Source: a virus
IMG/VR virus record: IMGVR_UViG_3300021964_007369
Span: 27,801 to 91,800 of that record
DNA length: 64,000 bases
Strand: one strand, 5' to 3'
The notes under the pieces: model-generated
Told to the model about the DNA's origin: nothing
Database searches by the model: none
What the model saw: only the letters and a program-made list of their open reading frames with translations
Made by a program: the position numbers and the translations under genes
Shown: positions 46,201 to 54,772 of the stretch, in pieces
Layout: the number at the start of each line of letters is the position of its first letter
How positions within the stretch are numbered: the stretch's first letter is position 1

Positions 46201-46716
46201 TTTACCAATAATACCATTTTGAGGTAATGCTGAATTTAACGTTTTTGTAAATTGTTCTTGCCAATTTTCATTGCTAGGATCATTCCAAGTAATTGTTTGT
46301 CCAGAAAGATTTATTCCATTACTGTCAATAATAGATTCTGTACTTGATATGCTTTCTAGTTTTAATAAACCGTTTGCCGCTTGGTTACGCTTAGGATTGT
46401 ATGAAAGCAAACGTGCAAGACGTAATACACTTTCTCTACGATCTGCAAGTTCAATAAAGTTTTCTCTAGCATTTAGGTCTGATCGGAAAGCAAGGTTTTG
46501 CCCGAGGAAAGCAATCAAATCTATAAGAGCTAGGTACTCTGAACTTTCAATATAATCGTTAAAGTCTTCTGGATAATTTTGACGTAGGTATCCTATCATC
46601 GCACGACGAAGATTGTCGAAATCGTATGATTTAAAGTCTGCATTTCTAAAGCTCTGGTATACTTTTTTCCAGTCTTCAGCTAATAATAATCTGTTTTGTC
46701 TATCTGTTGTTGACAT
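43216..46716 (-). CDS. 6: Baseplate wedge protein gp6
   Basis: 1166 residues, against 660 in T4, but similarly long in marine T4-like phages. The N-terminus (LLLAEDWKKVYQSF, FDNLRRAMIGYLRQNYPEDFND, YLALIDLIAFLGQNLAFR, ARENFIELADRRESVLRLARLL) is the conserved gp6 opening that forms the wedge dimer core with gp7 and gp53. The C-terminus ends in a Ser run and a Gly/Ser-rich tail of about 30 residues encoded by 12-base repeats. ATG at 46716 with GAGG upstream and a TAAATA-type motif at 46737-46744. The last base is shared with the giant gene start. Confidence 0.93.
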   Translation of the reverse strand: MSTTDRQNRLLLAEDWKKVYQSFRNADFKSYDFDNLRRAMIGYLRQNYPEDFNDYIESSEYLALIDLIAFLGQNLAFRSDLNARENFIELADRRESVLRLARLLSYNPKRNQAANGLLKLESISSTESIIDSNGINLSGQTITWNDPSNENWQEQFTKTLNSALPQNGIIGKPNNSDTVNGVLTQQYRFNATNTNVPTYSFSKTVNGSNTQFEVTSSNINAGNIVEEAPLPGNNLGFLYREDGQGNGSSNTGYFVHFRQGLTQTGSFTIDNPTSNQIVNIDATNINNSDVWLYKLNSIGFESQLWSKVDSTTGNNVIYNSTSKDKRNVYAVQTRVDDRINLIFADGIFGNLPRGSFRIYYRQSANRQFIIRPEDLVNISITVDYTSKAGTRETLTIGLGLKSNIDNASVSETSASIRNLAPQTYYSQDRMITAEDYQVVPLGVSQEIIKTKSVNRTSSGISRYFDLKDPTAKYSSTNIYANDGVLYKEQYVNKYSFTFTSQTDIEGQIENLIQPLLSSRDINNFYNSNYSKIIVNDLGATLVQSSKSTNASTGYLIDTNDEKYQVGSFTGGALRYIEPGCLVKFTPAPGYHFMPDGTSMLGSADHTGSSTYKWLRVISVVGNGTEVQTDGSGPITFNDVVPTGAVLQEVRPKLNRFLSTDVKTQIIDQVFAYKTFGLRYDQPVREWRVITKENLNVAGDFSNGKAGDISNAELDSSWLLLFETNGESYTITQRSLRYVFESDNEVNFYFDSTKKIYDNKTSQLIKDKIELLSINTKPDTTAPYTNGIIWEIVKEFRDIDGYVNSKKIEAGFYDKNDDGVVDDPDIFENVVDELVNPLQKYIILKKTNSSQGSNIFVYDNSNSVKIVATETDIGAYSQYDNGQVFYIADINAFKYINGTVLTISASYKAFVGRANLRFQYVHSADENSRIDPSSSNIIDTYILTRQYDTNFRKWLKGGIPTQPLPPSSDELFLSYGAEINKKKSVSDEIIYHPVRYKVLFGNKATEDVQAKFKIVKNPDQVTNDSDIKTRVVQAINQFFTLDNWDFGDNFSFTELATYIMNATAPDIANIVIVPTQDSQAFGSLYEIKAEDYEIFVSGATVDNIEIIDSITATRIKAENGDIVTASITAPVGVQSSINVGLSSSSSSSSSSSNSGSGSSGGSGGSAY
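43263..43298. repeat. Three tandem 12-base repeats coding a Ser run in gp6
   Basis: The unit tgctacttgaac (plus strand) occurs three times in a row, the last copy with changes at its end. In the minus-strand frame it codes for serines in the C-terminal Ser/Gly tail of gp6. Such slippage-prone repeats are a likely length-variable site. Confidence 0.75.
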
Positions 46717-46736
46717 CTATTTTCCTCTTACAAACT

Positions 46737-46744
46737 ATTTATTT
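46737..46744 (-). promoter_or_regulatory. T4-type late promoter motif
   Basis: AATAAATA on the minus strand, about 20 bases before the gp6 ATG (46716). Lies between the gp25 stop and gp6. Confidence 0.5.
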
Positions 46745-46763
46745 GATTGAGAAAAGTACATAC

Positions 46764-47210
46764 TTAATTCAGTAATCCATTACGCTCGTCAAACTGAAAT
46801 TTTAGTTGTTCTGAGATGTTATATGGCAAGTAAGTAATATTGCACTCTATCTGTATTCCATGCTCAAAGCTGTCTACTATTATGTTTGACGCTCTAGTTC
46901 TAGGATCATAATTAACAATTTGTGTTACATTCTTCGCTATTGCTTCTTTTAGTGTTTCTGTTAGTGGTTCAAACAAGGCATCCCAAATAATACAACCAAA
47001 TTCAGGATTTTCTAATCTTTCACCTTGTCTTATATGAAAATGATTAAGCAAATCTTGCTTTATAAGTCCTATATCATAAAGTGCAAAGGATTTGTTTGAA
47101 TTGTTTACTGTAGATGTGCCCCTATATGCTCTAGATGGTACATTAGGCTTCGGCGCTTCGGGCGTTTCAATTTTAATATTTTTATATAAATCTTTTTCTA
47201 CACTACTCAT
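46764..47210 (-). CDS. 25: Baseplate wedge protein gp25
   Basis: 148 residues from the ATG at 47210 (MSSVEKDLYKNI), preferred over an upstream in-frame start at 47267 because the longer form would overlap the PAAR gene and its extra residues look random. LYDIGLIKQDLLNHFHIRQGERLENPEFGCIIWDALFEP and the later VNYDPRT segment are the gp25/IraD-type fold that starts the sheath on the wedge. It stands between the PAAR tip and gp6, the common order in T4-like baseplate operons. Length is close to T4 gp25 (132). Confidence 0.93.
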   Translation of the reverse strand: MSSVEKDLYKNIKIETPEAPKPNVPSRAYRGTSTVNNSNKSFALYDIGLIKQDLLNHFHIRQGERLENPEFGCIIWDALFEPLTETLKEAIAKNVTQIVNYDPRTRASNIIVDSFEHGIQIECNITYLPYNISEQLKFQFDERNGLLN

Positions 47211-47218
47211 AACACTAT

Positions 47219-47491
47219 TTAACCTATTATTACCTGCGTTGCACCCGTATCTCTCACGTGTCCGCAACTGTCTGCATCACCTTGTCTATTAATAGGAATG
47301 CCGCCTATTGTTACTAAAGCATTACCATTTGCAGTTACTGGTGAAGCATGTTCGCCAACACCATGACTTTCTATAGGATCGCCGTCTGTAGCAATCGGCT
47401 GTCCTCCTACAGATACAAGTGTTTGTTTTGTACTTGTTATTGCCGCGCCTGCATCATTTTGGTCGCCTAATCTATGTATTTGTCCTGGCAT
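47219..47491 (-). CDS. 5.4: PAAR-repeat spike tip protein (gp5.4-like)
   Basis: 90 residues. Built of PAAR-type repeats: HRLGDQNDAGAAI, GDPIESHGVG, GNALVTIGGIPINRQGDADSCGH with the histidines and cysteine that bind metal at the sharp tip of the cone. PAAR proteins cap the central spike (gp5 beta-helix) of T4 and of type VI secretion. The gene shares one base with the hydrolase gene upstream and ends 8 bases before the gp25 start. Function is as expected for membrane piercing at injection. Confidence 0.93.
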   Translation of the reverse strand: MPGQIHRLGDQNDAGAAITSTKQTLVSVGGQPIATDGDPIESHGVGEHASPVTANGNALVTIGGIPINRQGDADSCGHVRDTGATQVIIG

Positions 47492-48249
47492 TATACTGTA
47501 GAATCCGTTCCTGCTGTTGCCGCCGCTGTACCATCAATAGGTACATTGTACTGATCGGGTATACTCCAATTACGTTTAATGCTTTTTACGTACTGACTTT
47601 TGCTGTTAAATTGATAATTAGAAACTTTTGCATTATTTCCTTGGTTTCCGCCGAGTACTTTAATAACACCGTTTGAAGTAATTTCTTGTACAAATCCAAT
47701 GTGTCCGCCCGAACGTGTTTTTGATTTAAAAATAATAACGTCCCATTTACGTATTTGACTTGTGTCGCGCCAATCAACTTCGCTACCCCATTTATACCAA
47801 CCTTGACTACTCATTGTTTTTAAAGTAGGAACTCCTGCTGTAAACAATGCCCAACTTACAAATGCCGCACACCATGCATATGCCATTTCACTACTATCTC
47901 TAGTGTAAGCGTTACCACATACTTTATAAGTTTCTAATATTCTTGGGTTGCCTGGATTTCCTCTTTCACGCCAGTCCTGTGTAAGTACATTTTTTAGCAA
48001 GGCATCTAACTTTTCCCATCCTGGACCTTCAGGTAAAGGACCTGGTGTAATATTAGGATCCATTGGAGGTAAATTACTGCTGTTAACATAGCCGCCGCCA
48101 CTTGGGCCGCCGCCTGTTGGAGCTGGATAGTCTCCTTCTAAATCTAAATAATTGTATCTATTTGATTCAATTAATTCGTTCCAGCCTGCATTGTCTTGAA
48201 TTTGTGCAGGATTTACTACTGGACTATTTGGTATTAAAATTTGACACAT
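47491..48249 (-). CDS. Cysteine peptidase/amidase, NlpC/P60-CHAP-like (TIGR02594 type)
   Basis: 252 residues. After a low-complexity N-terminal ~75 residues rich in Pro and Gly, a C-terminal catalytic domain shows YAWCAAFVSWAL with C127, RSGGHIGFV with H183, and VLGGNQGNN with N202, the expected Cys-His-polar triad of bacterial-wall peptidases of this superfamily. WDVIIF before the His fits the fold. Likely cuts peptide bonds in peptidoglycan. It lies directly between PAAR and the gp5-like hub, so it is probably a spike-associated hydrolase rather than the lysis endolysin; no signal peptide is present, which fits a virion role. Confidence 0.82.
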   Translation of the reverse strand: MCQILIPNSPVVNPAQIQDNAGWNELIESNRYNYLDLEGDYPAPTGGGPSGGGYVNSSNLPPMDPNITPGPLPEGPGWEKLDALLKNVLTQDWRERGNPGNPRILETYKVCGNAYTRDSSEMAYAWCAAFVSWALFTAGVPTLKTMSSQGWYKWGSEVDWRDTSQIRKWDVIIFKSKTRSGGHIGFVQEITSNGVIKVLGGNQGNNAKVSNYQFNSKSQYVKSIKRNWSIPDQYNVPIDGTAAATAGTDSTV

Positions 48250-48250
48250 A

Positions 48251-50773
48251 TTAAACTCCTATTGTCCTATTAGGATCTCTAATCCAGTCTGGATCATATC
48301 TTCCGTTTGCTAAAAACTTAGCGTTGTAATATCCTTGATCTTTAGGACGTCCTAAATTATAGCCGCCTTCTGTTCCAGCAATAGCAAATCTAAAATTACC
48401 TAATATTCCGCGACCAAAATCTTTGTAACGTTCTTTTAGGTATGCCGCTGTTACAGCAACGCTTGCTTCTACATCTGTTAATAGTAATGTAGGATCATCA
48501 ACAATTTTAACACCAAAAGGATTATATTCTGAAACTAATGCTTCGTCTGTTAGTCCTGCTAATTTACCATAACGTTGGTAATTTGCTTTACCTGTTAATT
48601 GGATCAATCCTCTACCTATAAACTTGCCTCCGTCACCTGGTGATGTATTTCCCATGCCAGGTCCAATACTACTTGTATTACCATATACAAGTTCAAAGAA
48701 TTGTGTTTTGTCTGCTTTAATTGTTGTGAGCTGTGAATCACTAACTGTACGTGCCGCACTAAAGATAGAGCGTATTCTATCATTACTTGTTCCGGCATAG
48801 CTAGATTCTGTTTTAAGCTGAAGTGCTGATTCTGTTTCAGCACATGCTATTGCTGAATAAACTTGTTCTTCTGTAAATCCTTGAGCTGACAGTGCCGCCG
48901 CAAATTTACGTGATAGCTCTTGTTTGCTAATTTTTGTTGCTGGCGGATCTGGTGGAATATCTGCCGCCGCTGTTGGGTCAAAACTGGAACTACCTTCAGG
49001 TGCTCCGCTACTATTGTAACTGTTTGGCACTGAGCCTGACTCAGTAACTGTTCCTGCTGGTCCACGCTTAAATGTATCAGGTGTACTAGGTGGATAAGTT
49101 TCACCTTGTTGATTACCTGCTCTAGTATTTGCATGTCCATATTTTATAGGATCCATATTTTCATGTTCAAACCACGGTTCGTGTTGTGGCACTCTAGATG
49201 TCGGTAATGCCTTTTCAGGTGGTGTAGGTGAAGTTACATATGGTGCCGCTGGTATGGTTGCAGAATCTGGAGCTGTTGGTTCAATATTTTGTATGTCAAT
49301 AGTTGCATCACTTTTAACATAAACAATTCCTGTGCCTTTAATATTAAAACTTTCACCTGACGATAACCTTGTTTGTGCGCCAGCTTTAATATTAAAGTTT
49401 GTATCTGATTCTTGTTTAATATCGCCTAATGCTTTAATATCAATAGTTCCATCAGTTGACACTTTTATACTTGCACAAGACTCTATTCCTAAAGTTGTAG
49501 CACTTCCTATTGCCATATTACCTGTACTAATAAAACTTCCTTGTCCTTGTGAAGCCATCATTGTGTTGCCTTCAGAAAATGTTATCATGTCACTACTTGT
49601 GTTTAGTGTAATATCTTTACTTGCATTTACACTGTAGGTTGTTCCGCTTATAATATTTGTGCTGTCAAAACTACTTTGTTTAATTTTGTTTGCAACTACA
49701 TTTAAATCTTGTCCAGCAGTTAAATTAATATCTCTATCTGCTGTAAAATTTAAATCTTGTTGTGAGTGTACACTTACACTATCAGCCGCATAAATGTCAA
49801 TTTTACCATTTGATGTTAATTCTATCCATGCTGTACCTCTGCCATTAGCAATATAAATTAAATCTTCGGAGTTATGCATAAGGATCTGATGTCCTGTACG
49901 TGTTCGTAGTCTAACCAAATCACTAAACGGAAGTGATTGATCTCCTCCTGTTTCGCCAGCTTCTTTATTAACATACTGCATTGCTGTATCTTTAGGATGG
50001 CCTTTTCTAATTAATCTATGATCTCCGTCATCCATAGCAAATGAACTGCCACCTAATCTACTTCTATAATAATCAACTGCTTGACTAGTAGGTCCATATT
50101 TTCCTTTAGGTGCGCCTTGGCGTTTATCTAATGGTCCAGGAGTACTCCACCCAAATACATTACTAGGAACTTCTCTTCTAGCACCTGTTGTAGTTACACC
50201 TCGTATTTCGTCTTCAACTAATCCACTAGAGACAAGTTGATTAACACTATCAATATTAATTGGTTTTTTGTAACTTGTTGGATTTGGCCCTGTATTATTA
50301 AGTTTTTTATTATATTCACCTGTAGGTAATTTTTTACCTTTTAAATCCGATGGAGTGCTATCTGACGTAAGTGTTGTACTAGGATTTCCTGGTACCATAA
50401 AATTCATATATTCGTCTTGAATACAGCCAATCCAATATGCTTGGTTTAAAGAACCTTCTGCAAGTATTACTAAAACCTTTGTACCTGGATCAGGCGGTAC
50501 TGCCCAAAATCCATAACTTTGTTGTGTTGAACGATAATCATCATTTCTTGTATTACTAGAAACATCACTTACACCATAAAAAGGCATAAGATATCTTGCT
50601 GTAATTATTTGACCTTCTTCGTTTGCATCGTTACCACTAAATGCATTAGTTTGTAATTCTACTCTTAGGTCTCCAGAATGCCTAGGATCAACGTGACTAA
50701 TAACTTTTGCAACATATGGTCCTGGATTATCAATAGCTTTTCTTGCATAAGGGGTCCGTTTATTTACTGGCAT
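48251..50773 (-). CDS. 5: gp5-like baseplate hub/needle with C-terminal GH19-like lysozyme domain
   Basis: 840 residues. Residues ~15-130 form an OB-fold like T4 gp5 N-domain (GPYVAKVISHVDPRHSGDLRVEL, PDPGTKVLVI, AYWIGCIQD). Residues ~315-500 are a triple beta-helix-like repeat (short strands of 8-residue repeats, e.g. DLNFTADRDINLTAGQDLNV). Residues ~620-830 resemble GH19 chitinase/lysozyme (AIACAETESALQ with E647 as likely catalytic acid, then GDGGKFIGRGLIQLTGKANYQRYG). In T4 gp5 the lysozyme is in the middle; here it is at the end. The start overlaps the upstream gene by one base. Role: pierce the cell envelope. Confidence 0.87.
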   Translation of the reverse strand: MPVNKRTPYARKAIDNPGPYVAKVISHVDPRHSGDLRVELQTNAFSGNDANEEGQIITARYLMPFYGVSDVSSNTRNDDYRSTQQSYGFWAVPPDPGTKVLVILAEGSLNQAYWIGCIQDEYMNFMVPGNPSTTLTSDSTPSDLKGKKLPTGEYNKKLNNTGPNPTSYKKPINIDSVNQLVSSGLVEDEIRGVTTTGARREVPSNVFGWSTPGPLDKRQGAPKGKYGPTSQAVDYYRSRLGGSSFAMDDGDHRLIRKGHPKDTAMQYVNKEAGETGGDQSLPFSDLVRLRTRTGHQILMHNSEDLIYIANGRGTAWIELTSNGKIDIYAADSVSVHSQQDLNFTADRDINLTAGQDLNVVANKIKQSSFDSTNIISGTTYSVNASKDITLNTSSDMITFSEGNTMMASQGQGSFISTGNMAIGSATTLGIESCASIKVSTDGTIDIKALGDIKQESDTNFNIKAGAQTRLSSGESFNIKGTGIVYVKSDATIDIQNIEPTAPDSATIPAAPYVTSPTPPEKALPTSRVPQHEPWFEHENMDPIKYGHANTRAGNQQGETYPPSTPDTFKRGPAGTVTESGSVPNSYNSSGAPEGSSSFDPTAAADIPPDPPATKISKQELSRKFAAALSAQGFTEEQVYSAIACAETESALQLKTESSYAGTSNDRIRSIFSAARTVSDSQLTTIKADKTQFFELVYGNTSSIGPGMGNTSPGDGGKFIGRGLIQLTGKANYQRYGKLAGLTDEALVSEYNPFGVKIVDDPTLLLTDVEASVAVTAAYLKERYKDFGRGILGNFRFAIAGTEGGYNLGRPKDQGYYNAKFLANGRYDPDWIRDPNRTIGV

Positions 50774-53532
50774 TATAAACCGCCTCCGCTTTTAAGTTTT
50801 GCTTTAATACGTTTACGTTCTTCTTCAGTTCTTATTCCATTAATATAAATTTCTTTTTCTTCTGCGTTTGCAACATTACCTAGTTCGCCAGCTGTAAGAT
50901 TACCGTTGCCGTCTGTATCTAATATCTTAAATGCTATTTCTTCTTTAGATGCTCCGGCGTCTTGCATTTCTGAAATTAGTTTTTCTTTAGCGTGTTTTAC
51001 TGCAAGCAATGATTGTTTTTCGTCTGTTGCTACTTGAGTTAGCTGTTGATTCTTACGTCTAATCATTGCTAATTCTTGTGTAAACTGTCCACCACTAAAA
51101 GAACTTGTTAAAGTGTTTACCATATACAACCCACTAAAAGCATCAACGCCTACCGAATCTCCAAAGTCGTACATACCGTTTGACTTTATATCTATTGGTG
51201 TTCTAAAATTCAATCTAATGTCCACTTGTCCTGATTGGTAATCCATTGTAGTATCTGATGTTAAATTAAAAAATTCAGTTTCCTTAGCAGAGTAATTTCC
51301 CATACCACTATCTGCAAGATAATACGGATCTCCCCAAATCTTCATTGTAGTACTAATTAAGTCTACATCCGAATTGATTAAGGCATCATTGAAACGTCGG
51401 GCAATTTCAACTTTACCCGATTCTGATATTGCTCCAGCTGTTCCGTTTTCAGTTCCTAATGTAGTGTTTACTGATGCTCCGTCACCTTGTACATCTTGTG
51501 CCGCATTTGAAATAACATATTCCTCGTTAAGTTCTGACTCATCCTTAGATCCTGACAATGCACTTAAATCAGTACTTGCTTTATTTCTATTTGCTGTTGG
51601 ACTAATTGCTTGGAAAAATGCATTTTGAAACTGTAGATTAAATTCTAAAACATCTGTATTTTTTCCTGTATACATATAATTGTATTCTCTAGCACACTGT
51701 CTTTCAAGTGCTTTATAACCGGAGTATGCTCTGTTAGGACTTGCAAATACACTTTGGTGTACTTTCCATGGAACAATTTTATATACAATTACTCTCGGCG
51801 GACGTCCTGTTTGTGCTTCTTGTTGTTTGTTATCTATGTTATAAATGTTTGCTTCAATCTTAAACCAATCAACCATGCCCTTTTCATCTGGCTGTGTATC
51901 AGGAGAACTATTCTCACCGTATAAACTAATTAAAACTAAATCTTCTAATATTTTTTGTATTTTTGATCCTTTTGCAAATTTAATACTTCTACGTGCAGGA
52001 TCAATAGTTATGTTATCTCGTTTTAATAATCCGTTTTCTTTATCATAATTAAAACTTGCTTGGCCAAATGGTACTGTTCCCGGACCTAACGGATCAACTA
52101 TACTAATTTGTGCTTGTCCTATATCATTTACATTTTCTGTTGATTCATTAAAACTCTTAATTGTTTCACTAAGATTTGATCTTTTTAGAATATAACCTTT
52201 TTGGTTATACAAAAAATTTCTATATTCTTGTTGGTTGTCAGCATCAATATATGTCCCTGAACTTATACTGTCAATAGCTCTTTGTAAATCTGTAGAATTA
52301 TAAGTATTAACACGTCTTGCTGGTGCAGGGAAATCACTGAAATCTGATGCATAAGAATTACTTGTTGTTTGAGTAGCATGATCATCTTCGTCTGAACTTT
52401 GTATTGCAGTAGCTAAACTAGATCTATCTTTTGGAAAAACAAAAACATATTCATCAGGTTCGACGCCAGCTTGTGCTTCTACGTTTCTTAATAAATGTGT
52501 ATTAATAACTGTTGCTAAACTTCCTGCGCCAGTTTGTATAAGTTCGTTAAGTGTTCTACCTGTAATTTCAATATCAACAGGTAATGTTTGTACTGCATCA
52601 CTAAATGCTTGATCGTTAAACGGAACACCTCGCATGTTATAAACACTTCCTTGTGTAGTAACTTCAAATTCACCGTTAACCCATTTAAAAGGAAAAATTC
52701 TTCTAGTTTTTCTAGGACGATACATTTTTCCAGCACTGTCCCAGCCTGTAAATTCAAACATGAGTGCATACGGTGCTTCTAGAAAATTTCTATGACCTGC
52801 TTCTCTTGCCGCTATTTGCATTGCTTGAACAAATAATCCCATACTATAAGGTTCAATAATATCAAAACTCATGTGAGTTGCATTTGTTCCTCTTGATTTT
52901 ACGTTAGGATGAATAATCTGTTTCATTTCTATATTATCGATATAGAATTCAATTTTTTTACCGTTCCTTTCAAATGCTGTCATTACTTTTGCATCGCCGG
53001 CGCCGCCGGAACTTCGGCAAACTACGTGTTGTAGTCCTGCTGTTCTGTATGTTGTATCTGGTGTGTTTAATTCATCGCTTGAAAGTGCCGCTAGTGTTAC
53101 AATATAGTTGTAAGTCTTAAAAGCGTTTAAAGGATTTTTTAAAGGTCCTGGTAAAGGAGTTGATATTCCCGGAGTACTAGTGTCTATGCCGTCAAGTATA
53201 TAATCTCCACCGGGTATGTTTCCATCTGGATTAAAACTTGTATTACCAAATGATGCTGTTGCTAAATCTTCTTCAAGCTCTTTAAGATCGCTTGCTATTG
53301 AAATTTTTGTATTTTGTACTTGAGGAATAGATTTAAAAAGATCAGTTAACGTTTTGTCCATTCCAGGCAACAACGTTTCTGATATAATTGGATTATCTTT
53401 AAACAATCCGTTTACTATAGGAGACAAATCATTTACTACTGTGCCGCCTAGTTCAGCTGTTTTGCCAACTAAGTTACTAACATCTTTATCAATTTTTCCA
53501 ATTAAAGCGTCAGGATTAAAATTTCTAGACAT
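50773..53532 (-). CDS. Large baseplate hub-associated virion protein with EF-hand
   Basis: 919 residues. The first ~110 residues are helical; from about 150 a beta-rich body follows (MTAFERNGKKIEFYIDNIEM, PYALMFEFTGWDSAGKMYRP, DEYVFVFPK). Near residue 870 there is a canonical 12-residue EF-hand loop, DTDGNGNLTAGE, with D/D/N/E at positions 1, 3, 5 and 12. After it the C-terminus is Lys/Glu-rich. It stands between gp53 and the gp5-like hub, so it is probably a hub or tube protein such as a gp27-type component, but I cannot align it to a named T4 protein. No enzyme motif is visible. Confidence 0.65.
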   Translation of the reverse strand: MSRNFNPDALIGKIDKDVSNLVGKTAELGGTVVNDLSPIVNGLFKDNPIISETLLPGMDKTLTDLFKSIPQVQNTKISIASDLKELEEDLATASFGNTSFNPDGNIPGGDYILDGIDTSTPGISTPLPGPLKNPLNAFKTYNYIVTLAALSSDELNTPDTTYRTAGLQHVVCRSSGGAGDAKVMTAFERNGKKIEFYIDNIEMKQIIHPNVKSRGTNATHMSFDIIEPYSMGLFVQAMQIAAREAGHRNFLEAPYALMFEFTGWDSAGKMYRPRKTRRIFPFKWVNGEFEVTTQGSVYNMRGVPFNDQAFSDAVQTLPVDIEITGRTLNELIQTGAGSLATVINTHLLRNVEAQAGVEPDEYVFVFPKDRSSLATAIQSSDEDDHATQTTSNSYASDFSDFPAPARRVNTYNSTDLQRAIDSISSGTYIDADNQQEYRNFLYNQKGYILKRSNLSETIKSFNESTENVNDIGQAQISIVDPLGPGTVPFGQASFNYDKENGLLKRDNITIDPARRSIKFAKGSKIQKILEDLVLISLYGENSSPDTQPDEKGMVDWFKIEANIYNIDNKQQEAQTGRPPRVIVYKIVPWKVHQSVFASPNRAYSGYKALERQCAREYNYMYTGKNTDVLEFNLQFQNAFFQAISPTANRNKASTDLSALSGSKDESELNEEYVISNAAQDVQGDGASVNTTLGTENGTAGAISESGKVEIARRFNDALINSDVDLISTTMKIWGDPYYLADSGMGNYSAKETEFFNLTSDTTMDYQSGQVDIRLNFRTPIDIKSNGMYDFGDSVGVDAFSGLYMVNTLTSSFSGGQFTQELAMIRRKNQQLTQVATDEKQSLLAVKHAKEKLISEMQDAGASKEEIAFKILDTDGNGNLTAGELGNVANAEEKEIYINGIRTEEERKRIKAKLKSGGGL

Positions 53533-53533
53533 A

Positions 53534-53833
53534 TTAAATTCCTAACATTGTTCTGAGCTTATCTCCTTGCGGCAGATATATTTGTGTCCCCGGTAACATA
53601 TCGTAAATTGGATCTTTTATAACATCCATATTACGTTGAGCAAATACCCACCATAATTTAGGGTCATCATACAAATCGTACGCTAAAAGATCTGGACGAT
53701 GTGTGTATTGTGGTTCAATTTTATATAGGACATCATTAGTTTCCTGTGGAACTGGACGTATCTTAAAATGTCCTAAATGAAAATTTTCTTGTCTTGTTTT
53801 TGAATAAGGACTTGTTTCACCATAACTTGCCAT
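53534..53833 (-). CDS. 53: Baseplate wedge protein gp53
   Basis: 99 residues, shorter than T4 gp53 (196). Conserved block YTHRPDLLAYDLYDDPKLWWVFAQRNMDVIKDPIYDM then PGTQIYLP is the typical gp53 domain. Gp53 joins wedges around the hub. The N-terminus (GETSPYSKTRQENFHLGHFKI) is shared by related short forms in marine phages. Overlaps the gp48-like gene by one base. Confidence 0.9.
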   Translation of the reverse strand: MASYGETSPYSKTRQENFHLGHFKIRPVPQETNDVLYKIEPQYTHRPDLLAYDLYDDPKLWWVFAQRNMDVIKDPIYDMLPGTQIYLPQGDKLRTMLGI

Positions 53834-54693
53834 TAGATAAATCCTCTACCGCTTAATATCATATCACCTCTAACAAAACTATCTAAACTAAACTGTTCTA
53901 CTTCTGATCTACTGTAGGTTGGTTGTACTGTAACTGTAATTTGCGATTCAACTGGAGTGAAACTTACACCTTGAGCACTTTCTACTCCATTTTGTACACT
54001 AGTGTTATTACCTATCTGTGTTGCTATGTAATCTATTTCACCTGGAAGGTCTAGTGTAAAGTTTGTTATTACTACTGGAACATCGTTGAATACATAATCT
54101 CCGTATCCGTTAAGTCTAACAACTGGTGGCGGATTACCGTTATTCGCAGATTGCCCATAATACATTTTAGTAACTGAACGTAAGTAATGTAATACAGCTA
54201 CCCAATACTGTGCTTCTAATGCATTTTGAATTACAAAAGGACCAGTAATAACCATTTGATCAATTTGGCTGTTCTCATAAGCATAGAAAGGATAATTAGT
54301 ATGTACAGGTTGAATTGCTTGATAGTTTGCTGTATGCGACATAACTATCGAAGGCGTAAACGGAAACGTTAAACCACCTGTTGCAACTAATGGCGATAAT
54401 ATAGGATTACTATTGACAAAGTTTGGATCCATCGGAAGTGATAACCTCACTCTCCAATCTTTTCCTTGTGTGCTTGAAAAGCTCGCCGTTTCAGCGACTA
54501 TACTAGTCGGACTACCATCTTTAGGAAGATTTGTACTCCTGTTTAATTTTGCAAAACCTGCGGGGTTTGCAGACAGTTGTGCAAAATCTTGGACAGTTTC
54601 TTTGACAATGTTGGTTGCATTTTGTGCCATTCCTTTGGCCTTATCTGCAAACGAATCATACGTAACATTATCGAATATATTAAATCTGGACAT
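53833..54693 (-). CDS. 48: Baseplate tail-tube cap/initiator-like protein (gp48-like)
   Basis: 286 residues. A helical N-terminal ~60 residues (FADKAKGMAQNATNIVKETVQDFAQLS), then KDWRVRLSLP, GGLTFPFTPSIVMSHTANYQ, QMVITGPFVIQNALEAQYWVAVLHYLRSVTKMYYG, and VPVVITNFTLDLPGEIDYI. The DWRVRL and WxAxLHYLRSxTKMxYG blocks recur in the tube-cap gp48 and tube-initiator gp54 proteins of T4-like marine phages and in sheath-less tube-like folds. I favour gp48, but gp54 is possible. ATG 54693 with AGGAG upstream. The gene pair with gp53 is conserved order. Confidence 0.7.
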   Translation of the reverse strand: MSRFNIFDNVTYDSFADKAKGMAQNATNIVKETVQDFAQLSANPAGFAKLNRSTNLPKDGSPTSIVAETASFSSTQGKDWRVRLSLPMDPNFVNSNPILSPLVATGGLTFPFTPSIVMSHTANYQAIQPVHTNYPFYAYENSQIDQMVITGPFVIQNALEAQYWVAVLHYLRSVTKMYYGQSANNGNPPPVVRLNGYGDYVFNDVPVVITNFTLDLPGEIDYIATQIGNNTSVQNGVESAQGVSFTPVESQITVTVQPTYSRSEVEQFSLDSFVRGDMILSGRGFI

Positions 54694-54713
54694 AAAGTGT
54701 TCTCCTACTACAT

Positions 54714-54720
54714 TATTTAG
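54714..54720 (-). promoter_or_regulatory. Possible T4-type late promoter core
   Basis: CTAAATA on the minus strand, 20 bases before the gp48-like ATG and back-to-back with the gp55 sigma70 promoter. Only the TAAATA core is kept, so this is tentative. Confidence 0.4.
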
Positions 54721-54749
54721 TTGACAAAGTTAAGTACATAGTTTATAAT
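54721..54749 (+). promoter_or_regulatory. Sigma70-type promoter of gp55
   Basis: TTGACA (54721-54726), 17-base spacer, TATAAT (54744-54749): a perfect consensus promoter. AGGAG at 54762-54766 and a GTG start at 54773 follow. It supports early expression of the late sigma factor by host RNA polymerase. Confidence 0.9.
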
Positions 54750-54772
54750 ATATATAATTTTAGGAGAATCAT

